From NCBI GenBank assembly GCA_038521625.1, contig JBCBKP010000009.1, positions 29,213 through 93,212 of the forward strand: 64,000 nucleotides of DNA, written 5' to 3'. The translations under genes and the position numbers were made by a program. How positions within the stretch are numbered: position 1 is the first letter of the stretch; every line of letters begins with the position of its first letter. This document shows, piece by piece, positions 1-7,925 of the stretch. Below the pieces are notes generated by a model, which saw nothing but the letters and a program-made list of their open reading frames with translations, searched no databases and was not told the origin of the DNA. Origin of the DNA: JBCBKP01 sp038521625 (lineage in GTDB: Bacteria > Planctomycetota > Phycisphaerae > Phycisphaerales > UBA1924).

Positions 1-1003
1 CGTTCTGCACGGTCCAGGTCTCGCTCTGGTCGTCGCGGGCGACGAAGTAGATCGCGCGGCTGTCGATGAGTCCTTCGGCGGCGGTCTCGCCCAAGAGGAG
101 GCGGGCGTCGATCTCGACGACGTAGCCGGGGTCGGCGTCGGAGCCGGTGGGGTTGCGGGCGTTGCCGGAGACCTCGCCCCGGACGCCGGCTTTGATCCGG
201 GTGCGTCGATAGCCGCGCTCGTTGACCTCGCCCGCCTGTTCGCCGGGCGCGTAGAGGCGTTCGAAGAGGTCGGTGCGGGTTCTGGCGAAGGCGTCGAGGT
301 CTTCGGGCGTGATCTGGGCGAGGAACGCGATCCCGGCCTCGGCGGCGGCGGCGCGCTCGCCGATGGCGGCGGAGAGGTTGATGGTGAGGCCGGCGAGCAT
401 GGTCTCGAAGTGGGCGCGGGCAGAGGTCAGCTGGCTGTCGAGTGTGAAGAGCCGGGCGATGAGGAACGTCTTGCCGGCGACGTCGCGGGAGACGGGGAAG
501 ACGGCGATGCCCTGGCCGAGTTCGGGCGCGTTCGGCCCGGGGCTCTCGAGGGTGAGGTAGACGGGTCGGATGAGCCCATCCTGGAGGCGGATCTGGGGGC
601 CGGGGGCGCGGATCCGGCCGAGCGGGGTGACGAGCGACTGCTCTGGGTCGACGAGCCCGGGGACCTGGATGCTGAGGGCGGCCTTGATGAGGGCCGACTC
701 GATCTCTTGGACCTCGCGGCGGCGGTCGCCGACGCGCTGGGCCTCGAGGACGACGGTGCCGAGTTGGTCGGGCAGTTCGATGCGGGTGTTGGATAGGTCG
801 CCGGCGGCGAGCTCGAATGTTCGGGCGCCGACCGGGAGGGGGACGGAGAGTCCGATGCTGTCGATGGTGGCGCGGTCGTCGGAGAGCTCGACCCTGGGCG
901 CGGGTGGGAGCTCGGGGAGCGGCACCTGGGCCCGGATGTGGCGGGTTTGGAGGAGGAATGCCAGCAGGCAGCCGGCGACGATCATGGCCCGTTGAGCTCG
1001 CAT
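1..1003 (-). CDS. Exported protein of unknown function (3' end beyond window)
   Basis: An open frame runs from an ATG at 1003 leftwards off the window edge, about 334 codons, with no stop. The first 26 residues look like a Sec signal peptide: Arg-containing start, hydrophobic stretch around VAGCLLAFLLQ, then a likely cut after HIRAQ. The following part is Pro/Glu/Asp-rich with regular hydrophobic residues. I recognise no domain. An internal ATG at 985 is an alternative start; neither has a clear ribosome binding site. It is divergent from the ribosomal protein operon and shares a 260-base intergenic region with it. The coding call rests on frame openness, strong G/C at third codon positions and the signal peptide. 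Confidence 0.75.
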   Translation of the reverse strand, partial: MRAQRAMIVAGCLLAFLLQTRHIRAQVPLPELPPAPRVELSDDRATIDSIGLSVPLPVGARTFELAAGDLSNTRIELPDQLGTVVLEAQRVGDRRREVQEIESALIKAALSIQVPGLVDPEQSLVTPLGRIRAPGPQIRLQDGLIRPVYLTLESPGPNAPELGQGIAVFPVSRDVAGKTFLIARLFTLDSQLTSARAHFETMLAGLTINLSAAIGERAAAAEAGIAFLAQITPEDLDAFARTRTDLFERLYAPGEQAGEVNERGYRRTRIKAGVRGEVSGNARNPTGSDADPGYVVEIDARLLLGETAAEGLIDSRAIYFVARDDQSETWTVQN

Positions 1004-1049
1004 GCCCGAGCGTATCGGCCGTTTCCGTTCAGACTCGTTGAGCGCGTGG

Positions 1050-1077
1050 TTGACGCACGTTCTTTGCCCGGTATGCT
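1050..1077 (+). promoter_or_regulatory. Sigma70-type promoter of the S10 operon
   Basis: TTGACG at 1050-1055 and TATGCT at 1072-1077 are separated by 16 bases, a near-consensus housekeeping promoter. Transcription would start near 1084 and leave a leader of about 180 bases before rpsJ. The leader is GC-rich and contains complementary CCCGCG/CGCGGG tracts around 1180-1208, so it can fold. Long S10 leaders carry L4-dependent control in enterobacteria; similar control here is only a possibility. Confidence 0.6.
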
Positions 1078-1263
1078 TCCGGGCTCGGTTGTTCGCATTG
1101 CGGCGCCGGGACGTTGGGCGTGGTGGCCCGGCGATCGGGTGGCTTACTCGGCCGAACTGATGGCGGCGTGACGCTCGGGCCCGCGAGATTCGCGAAGGCC
1201 CGCGGGGGCTCCGTCACCACTCAGCCGGGAAGGTCCGAGAGGTACGAAGGAGCGTTCGAGTCG

Positions 1264-1575
1264 ATGAGCAGCGGACCGCGCATTCGAATCAGGATGGAGG
1301 CCTACGACCACATCGCCCTCGATGCGTCGGCTCGCGAGATCGTCGATCACGCGAAGCGCACGAACGCGAAGGTCAAGGGCCCCGTGCCGCTGCCGACCCG
1401 TATCGAGCGCTACACGGTGCTCCGCTCGCCGTTCATCGACAAGAAGAGCCGCGAGCAGTTCGAGATCCGCACGCACAAGCGGATCATCGATATCGAAGAG
1501 CCGAACGCCCGCACCGTCGAGGCCCTGAACCGCCTCGTCGTCCCCGCGGGCGTCTTTGTCAAGATCAAGGCGTAG
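1264..1575 (+). CDS. rpsJ: Small ribosomal subunit protein S10
   Basis: S10 of the 30S head, 103 residues, the usual length. IRIRMEAYDH near the N-terminus and the loop around GPVPLPT are typical. The ATG at 1264 is preceded by AAGGAG at 1247-1252, an 11-base spacing, which decides the start over upstream in-frame codons. It is the first gene of the S10-spc-alpha locus; tuf and fusA do not precede it here. rplC follows after 17 bases. Confidence 0.98.
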   Translation: MSSGPRIRIRMEAYDHIALDASAREIVDHAKRTNAKVKGPVPLPTRIERYTVLRSPFIDKKSREQFEIRTHKRIIDIEEPNARTVEALNRLVVPAGVFVKIKA

Positions 1576-1592
1576 AGCACGGGACGCGAGCC

Positions 1593-2273
1593 ATGGCGAT
1601 GCTGATGGGAACCAAGCTGGGCATGACTCGCGTCTTCAGCGACGCCGGTGTCTCGATGCCTGTCACGGTCATCGAGGTCGGCCCGTGCGTGGTCACGCAG
1701 CTGCGGACCGAGGAGACGGACGGCTACGACGCCGTCCAGATCGGCTTCGGCGAGGCGAAGGCCCGCAACTCGTCGATCCCGATGATCGCGCACGACCACA
1801 AGGCCGGCACGTCGCCGAAGCGTGAGCACGCGGAGTTCCGCGTCGACGACTCGGGCGAGTTCGAGCTCGGCCAGACGCTGTCTGTCGACGCGTTCGAGAA
1901 GGTCGCGTACGTGGATGTGATCGGGACGAGCAAGGGCAAGGGCTACCAGGGCGGCATGAAGCGTCACGGCTTCAAGGGCCAGCTCGCGAGCCACGGCGTC
2001 GAGCGGAAGCACCGCTCCCCGGGTTCGATCGGCGGGCACGGCAGCAACGCGGGTAAGTCCGGCCGCCCCAAGAAGGGCAAGAAGATGGCGGGCCACATGG
2101 GGGACGAGCGGGTCACGGTCCGCAACCTCGACGTGGTGCGCATCGACGCGGAGAATAACTTGCTGCTCGTGAAGGGTCCGGTGCCGGGCCCGAACAAGGG
2201 CACGGTGATGGTGCGGCCGGCTGTCCGGCTCCGCACCGGCAAGGCGGCTAAGGCCGCGGAGGTCGCGGGCTGA
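1593..2273 (+). CDS. rplC: Large ribosomal subunit protein L3
   Basis: L3 of the 50S subunit, 226 residues against about 209 in Escherichia coli. The start GTKLGMTRVF, the central GTSKGKGYQGGMKRHGF and the RPKKGKKMAGHMG loop that reaches towards the peptidyl transferase centre are all present. It is the second gene of the operon. It is followed by an unusually long 288-base gap before rplD, which is listed separately as a structured leader. Confidence 0.98.
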   Translation: MAMLMGTKLGMTRVFSDAGVSMPVTVIEVGPCVVTQLRTEETDGYDAVQIGFGEAKARNSSIPMIAHDHKAGTSPKREHAEFRVDDSGEFELGQTLSVDAFEKVAYVDVIGTSKGKGYQGGMKRHGFKGQLASHGVERKHRSPGSIGGHGSNAGKSGRPKKGKKMAGHMGDERVTVRNLDVVRIDAENNLLLVKGPVPGPNKGTVMVRPAVRLRTGKAAKAAEVAG

Positions 2274-2388
2274 ACGCCCGGGACCGCTGAGCAACCGTCC
2301 CGTTCGGCTCGGAGCCGGTCGGGACGCCCGGAGCGTCGGGCGGGGGGCGACCCTCTCTCGAAACGGCCGGGCAGCACATTGGGATCGG

Positions 2389-2487
2389 CCGGGCGAGCGG
2401 ATGGCCACTCGCCCGGATGGACAGCCGAGTCGATCCCGAGCCGACCCCACCGCGGGGCGTTCCCGCGGTGCTCCCAGATCTGGGAGC
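2389..2487 (+). promoter_or_regulatory. Structured leader with three strong hairpins upstream of rplD
   Basis: The rplC-rplD gap (2274-2561) holds three perfect inverted repeats in a row. The first has a 9-bp stem, 2389-2397 with 2408-2416. The second has a 9-bp stem, 2448-2456 with 2462-2470. The third is the 18-base palindrome 2470-2487, which shares one base with the second, so the two may be alternative folds. No T-tract follows, so none is a classical intrinsic terminator. An AGGAGG at 2491-2496 is too far from the rplD ATG to serve it. Attenuation, autoregulation or RNA processing are all possible; this is inference. Confidence 0.5.
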
Positions 2488-2561
2488 GACAGGAGGCGGC
2501 CGGGTAGGCAAGGGCGAGCCCGCCGAGGCGGGCCGCGAAGGCGTCAGGACGAGGTCAGACG

Positions 2562-3359
2562 ATGGACGTCCCCGTCTACAACATGCAGGGCCAGGAGGTC
2601 GGCACGCTGCCGATCGACGAGGAGGCCCTCGGCGGCACGGTCAACCCCGTGCTGATCAAGCAGGCGTACGTGCGCTATCACGCGAACCTGCGCCAGGGCT
2701 CGGCCCGCAGCAAGAACCGCGGCGTGGTCTCGGGCTCGAAGACCAAGATCTACAAGCAGAAGGGCACCGGCCGGGCGCGGCACGGCTCCAAGCGGCCCCC
2801 GCAGTTCCGCGGCGGCGGCCACTGGAAGAGTTCGCGCCGGACGCGTGAGGACTTCCGCCTCGACATGCCCAAGAAGATGCGCCGCAAGGCCAATCGCAAT
2901 GCGCTGCTCGCGAAGCTGCGCGACGCCGAGGTCAAGATCGTCGACAAGATCGACGTCGCGGCGCCCAAGACCAAGGCCATCATCGAGCTGCTGGCGGCGT
3001 TGAACGTCGACAAGACGGCGGTGCTTGCGCTCGCGTCGGGCGACGGCTCGAAGAACGCGCGTCTGAGCGCCCGCAACGTCGAGGGGCTCGGGCTTTGCCG
3101 TGCGGACCAGCTGACCTGCTGGGAGATGCTCAACCACCGGTACCTGGTGATCGAGAAGGGTGAGCTGGAGTCGTGGCTGGCGGGCCCGTCGGGCCAGACC
3201 GGCAAGGACGCGAAGCTCGAGCCGAAGGGCCGGCCTGCGGAGCGTGCCGAGCGGAAGCCGCGGCCGAAGCGTGGCCACAAGGTCAAGCAGGCGGCGCGGG
3301 CCGCGTCCGGATCAGGGTCCGGGGCTGCCCCGAAGTCCGCCGAAGGGGAGGGCTCGTAA
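2562..3359 (+). CDS. rplD: Large ribosomal subunit protein L4 with basic C-terminal tail
   Basis: L4 of the 50S subunit, 265 residues against about 201 in E. coli. The extended loop is recognisable in RQGSARSKNRG and KQKGTGRARHGSKRPPQFRGGG. The globular part ends near residue 208. The remaining 55 or so residues are low-complexity, rich in Lys, Arg, Pro and later Gly/Ser/Ala. E. coli L4 is the autogenous regulator of the S10 operon; the hairpin-rich leader directly upstream makes regulation at this gene plausible. The stop codon abuts the rplW start with no spacer. Confidence 0.97.
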   Translation: MDVPVYNMQGQEVGTLPIDEEALGGTVNPVLIKQAYVRYHANLRQGSARSKNRGVVSGSKTKIYKQKGTGRARHGSKRPPQFRGGGHWKSSRRTREDFRLDMPKKMRRKANRNALLAKLRDAEVKIVDKIDVAAPKTKAIIELLAALNVDKTAVLALASGDGSKNARLSARNVEGLGLCRADQLTCWEMLNHRYLVIEKGELESWLAGPSGQTGKDAKLEPKGRPAERAERKPRPKRGHKVKQAARAASGSGSGAAPKSAEGEGS

Positions 3360-3644
3360 ATGGCGCTCGATCCCATCTACATCGTGAAGAAGCCGGTCTT
3401 GACCGAGAAGACGACGGCCGCGATGAACGATCACGGCCGGTACACCTTCGAGGTCGACCGGCGGGCGACGAAGACGGACATCCGCGGCGCGATCGAGCGG
3501 CTCTACGGGGTCAACGTCGTCGGGATCGAGACCCGGACGAGCAAGGGCCGGCTGCGCCGGACCCGCTTCGGGATCTCGCAGGACTCGGTGCGGAAGACCG
3601 CGACCGTGAGGCTCAAGGAAGGGGAGGCGATCGAGCTGTTCTGA
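3360..3644 (+). CDS. rplW: Large ribosomal subunit protein L23
   Basis: L23, 94 residues, sits at the polypeptide exit tunnel and is a docking site for trigger factor and SRP. IVKKPVLTEKTT near the start and the C-terminal VRLKEGEAIELF strand are typical. The ATG directly follows the rplD stop codon, so the two are probably translationally coupled. Confidence 0.98.
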   Translation: MALDPIYIVKKPVLTEKTTAAMNDHGRYTFEVDRRATKTDIRGAIERLYGVNVVGIETRTSKGRLRRTRFGISQDSVRKTATVRLKEGEAIELF

Positions 3645-3677
3645 GGCCCTGGCCTCTGAGCGGCGATCGGGAAGACC

Positions 3678-4535
3678 ATGCCGATCCGCAAGTACAAGCC
3701 GACCAGCCCGGGGCGTCGCAACGCGTCGGTCAACCTGCACACCGAGGTCACGAAGACGCGCCCGGAGCGTTCGCTGCTGGCGCCCAAGCCGGGCACCGGC
3801 GGGCGGAACAACCAGGGCAAGATCACGGTCCGCGGCCGCGGCGGCGGCGTGAAGCGGATGTACCGCAAGATCGACTTCCGGCGGCGTGACCGCGACGGGG
3901 TCCGGGGCACGGTGGTCGGGATCGAGTACGACCCGAACCGATCGAGCCACATCGCGCTGATCGAGTACGCGGACGGCGTGAAGCGGTACATCATCGCCCC
4001 GAGCGGTCTTGAGCCGGGCGCGGTGGTGATGAGCACGAGCGAGCCGGGCATGGAGCCGACGGTCGGGGCGTGCATGCCGATGCGGTTCATCCCGCTGGGC
4101 CTGAGCCTGCACTGCATCGAGCTGAACAAGGGCCGCGGGGCGCAGCTGTGCCGCTCGGCGGGCAGCTCGGCTCGGCTGATGAACCGCGAGGGCGACTACG
4201 TGACGCTGCAGCTTCCTTCGGGCGAGCTGCGGCGCGTGCACGCGGACTGCCGGGCGACGATCGGCGCGGTCGGCAACACCGACCACCAGAACCGGCGCAT
4301 CGGCAAGGCGGGCATCAACCGGCTGAAGGGCCGGCGTCCGAAGACGCGCGGCGTCGCGATGAGCCACCACGCCCACCCGCTGGGCGGCGGCGAGGGTCGC
4401 TCGAAGGGCGGGCGTGCCCCGGTGAACAAGGCGGGCACGCCGTCGAAGGGCGGCGGCACGCGTGACCGTTCGAAGCCGTCGCAGAAGCTGATCATCCGTC
4501 GTCGCAAGAGCAAGCGTTACGGCCAGCTCCGCTGA
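3678..4535 (+). CDS. rplB: Large ribosomal subunit protein L2
   Basis: L2 of the 50S subunit, 285 residues, needed for subunit joining and peptidyl transferase activity. The start IRKYKPTSPGRRN, the central region with RGGGVKRMYRKIDFRR and the C-terminal block with GVAMSHHAHPLGGGEGRS contain the conserved RNA-binding surface and the functionally important His. It follows rplW after 33 bases and precedes rpsS, the standard order. Confidence 0.98.
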   Translation: MPIRKYKPTSPGRRNASVNLHTEVTKTRPERSLLAPKPGTGGRNNQGKITVRGRGGGVKRMYRKIDFRRRDRDGVRGTVVGIEYDPNRSSHIALIEYADGVKRYIIAPSGLEPGAVVMSTSEPGMEPTVGACMPMRFIPLGLSLHCIELNKGRGAQLCRSAGSSARLMNREGDYVTLQLPSGELRRVHADCRATIGAVGNTDHQNRRIGKAGINRLKGRRPKTRGVAMSHHAHPLGGGEGRSKGGRAPVNKAGTPSKGGGTRDRSKPSQKLIIRRRKSKRYGQLR

Positions 4536-4558
4536 GGGACCTGTAGGAGAACACTGCC

Positions 4559-4840
4559 ATGAGCCGCAGCCTGAAAAAGGGACCCAACGTCGATGAGCGC
4601 CTGTACTACAAGGTGCAGAAGACGGACGAGGACGGGAGGCGCGGGCCCATCAAGACCTGGGCGCGGTCGTGCACGATCGTGCCGGAGTTCGTGGGGCACA
4701 CGTTCTCGGTGCACAACGGTCGCACGTTCCTCGAGGTGTTCGTGACGGAGGACATGGTCGGGCACAAGCTCGGCGAGTTCTCGAACTCGCGGACCTTCCG
4801 GGGTCACACGAACAAGAAGGAAGGCATCAAGGGCCGCTGA
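4559..4840 (+). CDS. rpsS: Small ribosomal subunit protein S19
   Basis: S19 of the 30S head, 93 residues, near the usual 92. SRSLKKGPNVDERL at the start, WARSCTIVPEFVGHTFSVHNG in the centre and LGEFSNSRTFRGH at the end are canonical. AGGAG (4546-4550) lies eight bases before the ATG. It forms the standard rplB-rpsS-rplV order. Confidence 0.98.
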   Translation: MSRSLKKGPNVDERLYYKVQKTDEDGRRGPIKTWARSCTIVPEFVGHTFSVHNGRTFLEVFVTEDMVGHKLGEFSNSRTFRGHTNKKEGIKGR

Positions 4841-4868
4841 TGCGGCCCTCTGAGGACGGGATCCGGCG

Positions 4869-5411
4869 ATGAAGCTGCGACCACAAGAACTCGGCGGGCG
4901 GGCGACGGAGGCGGGAGTCTCCGTCGAGGACCTCGCGCGGGCGATCGAGCGCCCGGGGCTGACCGGCCCCCAGGCGGTGAGCGCCGTGCGGAACTGGCTC
5001 GGCGGGCGTGACCACCCGCGGTGCAAGAAGTCGGACATCGAGGCGATGTCGGCGGCGGTCGGCTGCCGCCCGAAGGACATCTCCCGTTTCGTGAGCCGGG
5101 TGCGCAACCACCGGGGCAGCCCGAAGAAGGCGCAGCTGGTCATGGACATGATCCGCGGCAAGACCTTCGAGGACGCGCGGCTCTCGCTGCAGTTCAGCAC
5201 GAAGCGTGCTGCTGTGAACGTGCACAAGGCCCTGATGGCCGCGTACGCGGAGGCCGAGGAGCTCGGCGCCGACGGCAACCGTCTGGTGGTCGCGGAGTCT
5301 CGGGTCGACGGTGGCCTGCACATCAAGCGGTTCCAGCCGAAGGACCGCGGGCGTGCCCACCCCATCCTCAAGCGCACGAGCCACATCACCGTGGGCGTGC
5401 AGGAGCGATAA
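4869..5411 (+). CDS. rplV: Large ribosomal subunit protein L22 with HTH-like N-terminal extension
   Basis: The C-terminal 105 or so residues are ordinary L22, which lines the exit tunnel: VRNHRGSPKKAQLVMDMIRG, then the beta-hairpin loop and the end DRGRAHPILKRTSHITV. About 75 residues precede this, making 180 in total against 110 in E. coli. The extension runs through VEDLARAIERPG, AVRNWLGG and DIEAMSAAVGCRPKDIS. That resembles a lambda-repressor/Xre helix-turn-helix (helix, Trp-Gly turn, helix ending in a 'GCRPKDI' phrase), by eye only. The ATG lies 28 bases after rpsS and no other start would remove the extension and leave a full L22. Confidence 0.95.
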   Translation: MKLRPQELGGRATEAGVSVEDLARAIERPGLTGPQAVSAVRNWLGGRDHPRCKKSDIEAMSAAVGCRPKDISRFVSRVRNHRGSPKKAQLVMDMIRGKTFEDARLSLQFSTKRAAVNVHKALMAAYAEAEELGADGNRLVVAESRVDGGLHIKRFQPKDRGRAHPILKRTSHITVGVQER

Positions 5412-5418
5412 GAGACAC

Positions 5419-6123
5419 ATGGGACAGAAGACGCATCCATTCGGACTCCGGCTCGGCGTGACCGAGGCGCACCGCAGCCGCTGGTACGCGCCCAAGGCGT
5501 TGTACGGCGAGCTGCTGGTCGAGGATCAGCGGATCCGCGAGTACCTCGACAAGCGGCTGAACCGGACGCCGCCGAACGCGATGGTCTCTGAGGTCGCGAT
5601 CGAGCGGACGCGCGAGGAGCTGAAGATCATCGTCCGGACGGCGCGTCCGGGCCTGGTGATCGGCCCCAAGGGCGCCGAGGTCGACCGGATGACCGAGGAG
5701 CTGCGGTACATGACCGGTCGCAAGGTGGCGATCTCGATCATCGAGATCAAGCAGCCCGACCTGGACGCCCAGCTGGTCGCCGAGTCGATCGCCGAGGCGC
5801 TGAAGAAGCGGATGAGCTTCCGGCGTGCGGTCAAGATGCGTTGCGAGTCGGTGATGCAGGCGGGCGCCAAGGGCGTCCGGATCATGATCTCGGGGCGTCT
5901 GGGCGGCGCGGAGATGTCGCGCAGGCTGGACGTCCGTCTGGGGTCGCTGCCGCTGTCGACGCTGCAGGCGAACGTAAACTACGGGTTCGCCGAGTCGCGG
6001 ACGACCTACGGGGTCATCGGCGTGAAGACGTGGATCTACAAGGGCCTGTACGCGGAGGGCCAGGAGGACGACACGACCTCCGACGCCGCCGGCGGGCGTG
6101 CCCGCGCCCGGGGTCGCCGCTGA
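5419..6123 (+). CDS. rpsC: Small ribosomal subunit protein S3
   Basis: S3, 234 residues, lies at the mRNA entry site and contributes to helicase activity. The start GQKTHPFGLRLG is the hallmark and fixes the ATG at 5419, seven bases after the rplV stop. The KH domain is seen in RPGLVIGPKGAEVDRM, and the C-terminal domain in GRLGGAEMSRR and YGVIGVKTWIYKG. A short Asp/Glu then Arg/Gly/Ala-rich tail ends the protein. Confidence 0.98.
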   Translation: MGQKTHPFGLRLGVTEAHRSRWYAPKALYGELLVEDQRIREYLDKRLNRTPPNAMVSEVAIERTREELKIIVRTARPGLVIGPKGAEVDRMTEELRYMTGRKVAISIIEIKQPDLDAQLVAESIAEALKKRMSFRRAVKMRCESVMQAGAKGVRIMISGRLGGAEMSRRLDVRLGSLPLSTLQANVNYGFAESRTTYGVIGVKTWIYKGLYAEGQEDDTTSDAAGGRARARGRR

Positions 6124-6165
6124 GCCGCCGTTGAGCGAGCGGGATAGGAACGCAGGAGCCAGAGC

Positions 6166-6594
6166 ATGCCCCCTTACAAAATCCCCAAGCGAGTCAAGAA
6201 CAGCCGCAAGGAGTTCCGCCGTGTGCGCGACCGCCGCGCCACGAAGGGGAACTACGTGGCGTTCGGCGACTACGGCCTCCAGGCGCTCGAGGGCTGCTGG
6301 CTCAAGAGCAACTGCATCGAGGCGGGCCGCATCGCGATCCAGCGCGTCCTCAAGCGTGAGGGCAAGATCTTCATCCGGATCTTCCCGGACAAGCCGGTGG
6401 CGAAGAAGCCGCTGGAGACGCGCATGGGCAAGGGCAAGGCGGACGTCGACTACTGGGCGGCGCGCGTGAAGCCGGGCACGATGCTCTACGAGCTCGCCGG
6501 CGTCTCGGAGGCGCGGGCCAGGCTGGCGTTCAGCCGCGTGGCGATGAAGATGCCGGTCCGGTGCCGGTTCGTGACCCGGAGGATCGAGGCATGA
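6166..6594 (+). CDS. rplP: Large ribosomal subunit protein L16
   Basis: L16, 142 residues, binds near the A site and helps position tRNA. The usual blocks are present: GNYVAFGDYGLQALEGCW, RKF-like basic N-terminus, RIFPDKPVAKKPLETRMGKG and WAARVKPGTMLYEL. An AGGAG lies a few bases upstream of the ATG. Its last codons overlap the rpmC start as ATGA. Confidence 0.98.
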   Translation: MPPYKIPKRVKNSRKEFRRVRDRRATKGNYVAFGDYGLQALEGCWLKSNCIEAGRIAIQRVLKREGKIFIRIFPDKPVAKKPLETRMGKGKADVDYWAARVKPGTMLYELAGVSEARARLAFSRVAMKMPVRCRFVTRRIEA

Positions 6595-6806
6595 AGCGGA
6601 CCGAGCGTCGGGCCGAGATCAAGGGCATGAAGGACGAGGAGCTTGACATCGAGCTGAAGAGCCTGCGCGACAAGCTGCACCGGCTCCGCGTCCAGTCCGT
6701 GAGCGAGAAGGTCGAGGACAACAGCCAGTTCAGGACGCTGCGGCGTGACATCGCCCGCGTCATCACCGAGCAGGGCGCCCGCCGCGCGGCGGCGGCGGCC
6801 GGCTGA
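6591..6806 (+). CDS. rpmC: Large ribosomal subunit protein L29
   Basis: L29, 71 residues, two antiparallel helices near the tunnel exit. EIKGMKDEELDIELKSLRDKL and the end RTLRRDIARVITE are typical. The ATG at 6591 overlaps the rplP stop (ATGA) and GGAGG at 6578-6582 gives a good ribosome binding site. An Ala-rich end (ARRAAAAAG) extends the usual 63-residue form slightly. Confidence 0.97.
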   Translation: MKRTERRAEIKGMKDEELDIELKSLRDKLHRLRVQSVSEKVEDNSQFRTLRRDIARVITEQGARRAAAAAG

Positions 6807-6855
6807 GGGGCCCGCGGGAGCGGCCCGGGAGACCACCGATGAGGAACCAGATCGC

Positions 6856-7146
6856 ATGAGCGGCACAGGCACGGCGGACAACGCGGCGCGGGAGGAGGTC
6901 GTGGGCACCCGGATCGGTGTCGTCTCGACCGACGCGCGAGACAAGACCCGCAAGGTCGTGATCGAGTACCGCGCCCCGCACCCCAAGTACGGCAAGTACG
7001 TGGGCAGGCGGACCGTCCTGCATGTGCACGACGAGGCGAACGAGTCCACAGCCGGCGACGTGGTCGAGGTCGCGCCGTGCCGTCCCATCAGCAAGACCAA
7101 GTCCTGGCGCTTGGTCCGGATCGTCGAGAAGCGTTCGGGCGTCTGA
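6856..7146 (+). CDS. rpsQ: Small ribosomal subunit protein S17
   Basis: S17, 96 residues, an OB-fold protein of the 30S body. GTRIGVVSTDARDKTRKVV, HPKYGKYVGRRT and the end PISKTKSWRLVRIVEK are canonical. The ATG at 6856 has GAGGAA at 6841-6846 upstream. About 15 extra residues (GTGTADNAAREE) precede the conserved start. A longer in-frame reading upstream overlaps rpmC and is not supported. Confidence 0.96.
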   Translation: MSGTGTADNAAREEVVGTRIGVVSTDARDKTRKVVIEYRAPHPKYGKYVGRRTVLHVHDEANESTAGDVVEVAPCRPISKTKSWRLVRIVEKRSGV

Positions 7147-7180
7147 CGGACGCCCGCAGACGGAAGGTCGGAGCGAAGAC

Positions 7181-7567
7181 ATGCTTCAGTCCGAATCAAG
7201 GTGCGAGGTCGCGGACAACTCGGGGGCGAAGATCGCCTACGTGATCCGCGTGTACGGCGGCTCGACGCGCCGAGGCGGGTTCACCCGTCAGACGGCCGGG
7301 GTCGGCGACCGCGTGCTGATCAGCGTCAAGAAGGCCCTGCCCGGGTCCGAGGTGAAGTCCGGCGACATGTCGAAGGCGGTCGTCGTGCGGACCAAGAAGT
7401 CCAAGCGCCGCGCCGACGGCTCGTACGTCCGCTTCGACTCCAACGCGGTCGTCCTGATCAACCAGGACGGCAACCCGCGCGGCACGCGGATCTTCGGGCC
7501 GGTGGCCCGCGAGCTGCGCGACCACAACTACATGAAGATCGTGTCCCTGGCATCGGAGGTCGTCTGA
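7181..7567 (+). CDS. rplN: Large ribosomal subunit protein L14
   Basis: L14, 128 residues, forms inter-subunit bridge B8 and is the binding site of silencing factor RsfS. MLQSESRCEVADNSGAK matches the standard start, and GVGDRVLISVKKALPG and GTRIFGPVARELRDHNYMKI the core and end. An AAGGTCGGAG sequence precedes the ATG. rplX follows after one base. Confidence 0.98.
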   Translation: MLQSESRCEVADNSGAKIAYVIRVYGGSTRRGGFTRQTAGVGDRVLISVKKALPGSEVKSGDMSKAVVVRTKKSKRRADGSYVRFDSNAVVLINQDGNPRGTRIFGPVARELRDHNYMKIVSLASEVV

Positions 7568-7568
7568 C

Positions 7569-7922
7569 ATGGCACGCCACATCCGCACGGGCGAGACGGT
7601 GATGGTCACCGCGGGCGACCACAAGGGTCAGGCCGGCGAGGTGCTCCGCATCGACACGAAGCGCGACCGCGTCTACGTGAAGGGCGTGAACGTCAAGACC
7701 AAGCACCTGCGTCGGACGCAGGCGAACCCGCAGGGCGGCACGATCTCCGTCGAGGCGCCGATCCACATCTCGAACGTGAGCCCGGTGGTCGACGGCAAGC
7801 CGACCCGGGTGCGGTTCGAGCGCAAGAGCGACGGCAGCAAGGTGCGTGTCGCGGTCCGGGGCGGCAAGGAGCTGAGCAACGTCAGCTCGCCGAAGGCGGC
7901 GCACGCCGGGAAGGGCGGCTGA
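7569..7922 (+). CDS. rplX: Large ribosomal subunit protein L24
   Basis: L24, 117 residues, an assembly initiator. The KOW motif region GETVMVTAGDHKGQAGEV and GVNVKTKHLRRTQANPQGG are clear. The C-terminus is extended by a Gly/Ser/Lys-rich stretch. Only one base separates it from rplN and three from rplE, so translation is likely coupled. Confidence 0.98.
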   Translation: MARHIRTGETVMVTAGDHKGQAGEVLRIDTKRDRVYVKGVNVKTKHLRRTQANPQGGTISVEAPIHISNVSPVVDGKPTRVRFERKSDGSKVRVAVRGGKELSNVSSPKAAHAGKGG

Positions 7923-7925
7923 GCC

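Noticed and set aside
1114..1263. A longer S10 starting at 1114
   Set aside because: The added residues are not S10-like and the AAGGAG site supports the ATG at 1264.
5311..5418. A longer S3 starting at 5311
   Set aside because: It would overlap rplV by about 100 bases; the conserved GQKTHP start fixes the ATG at 5419.
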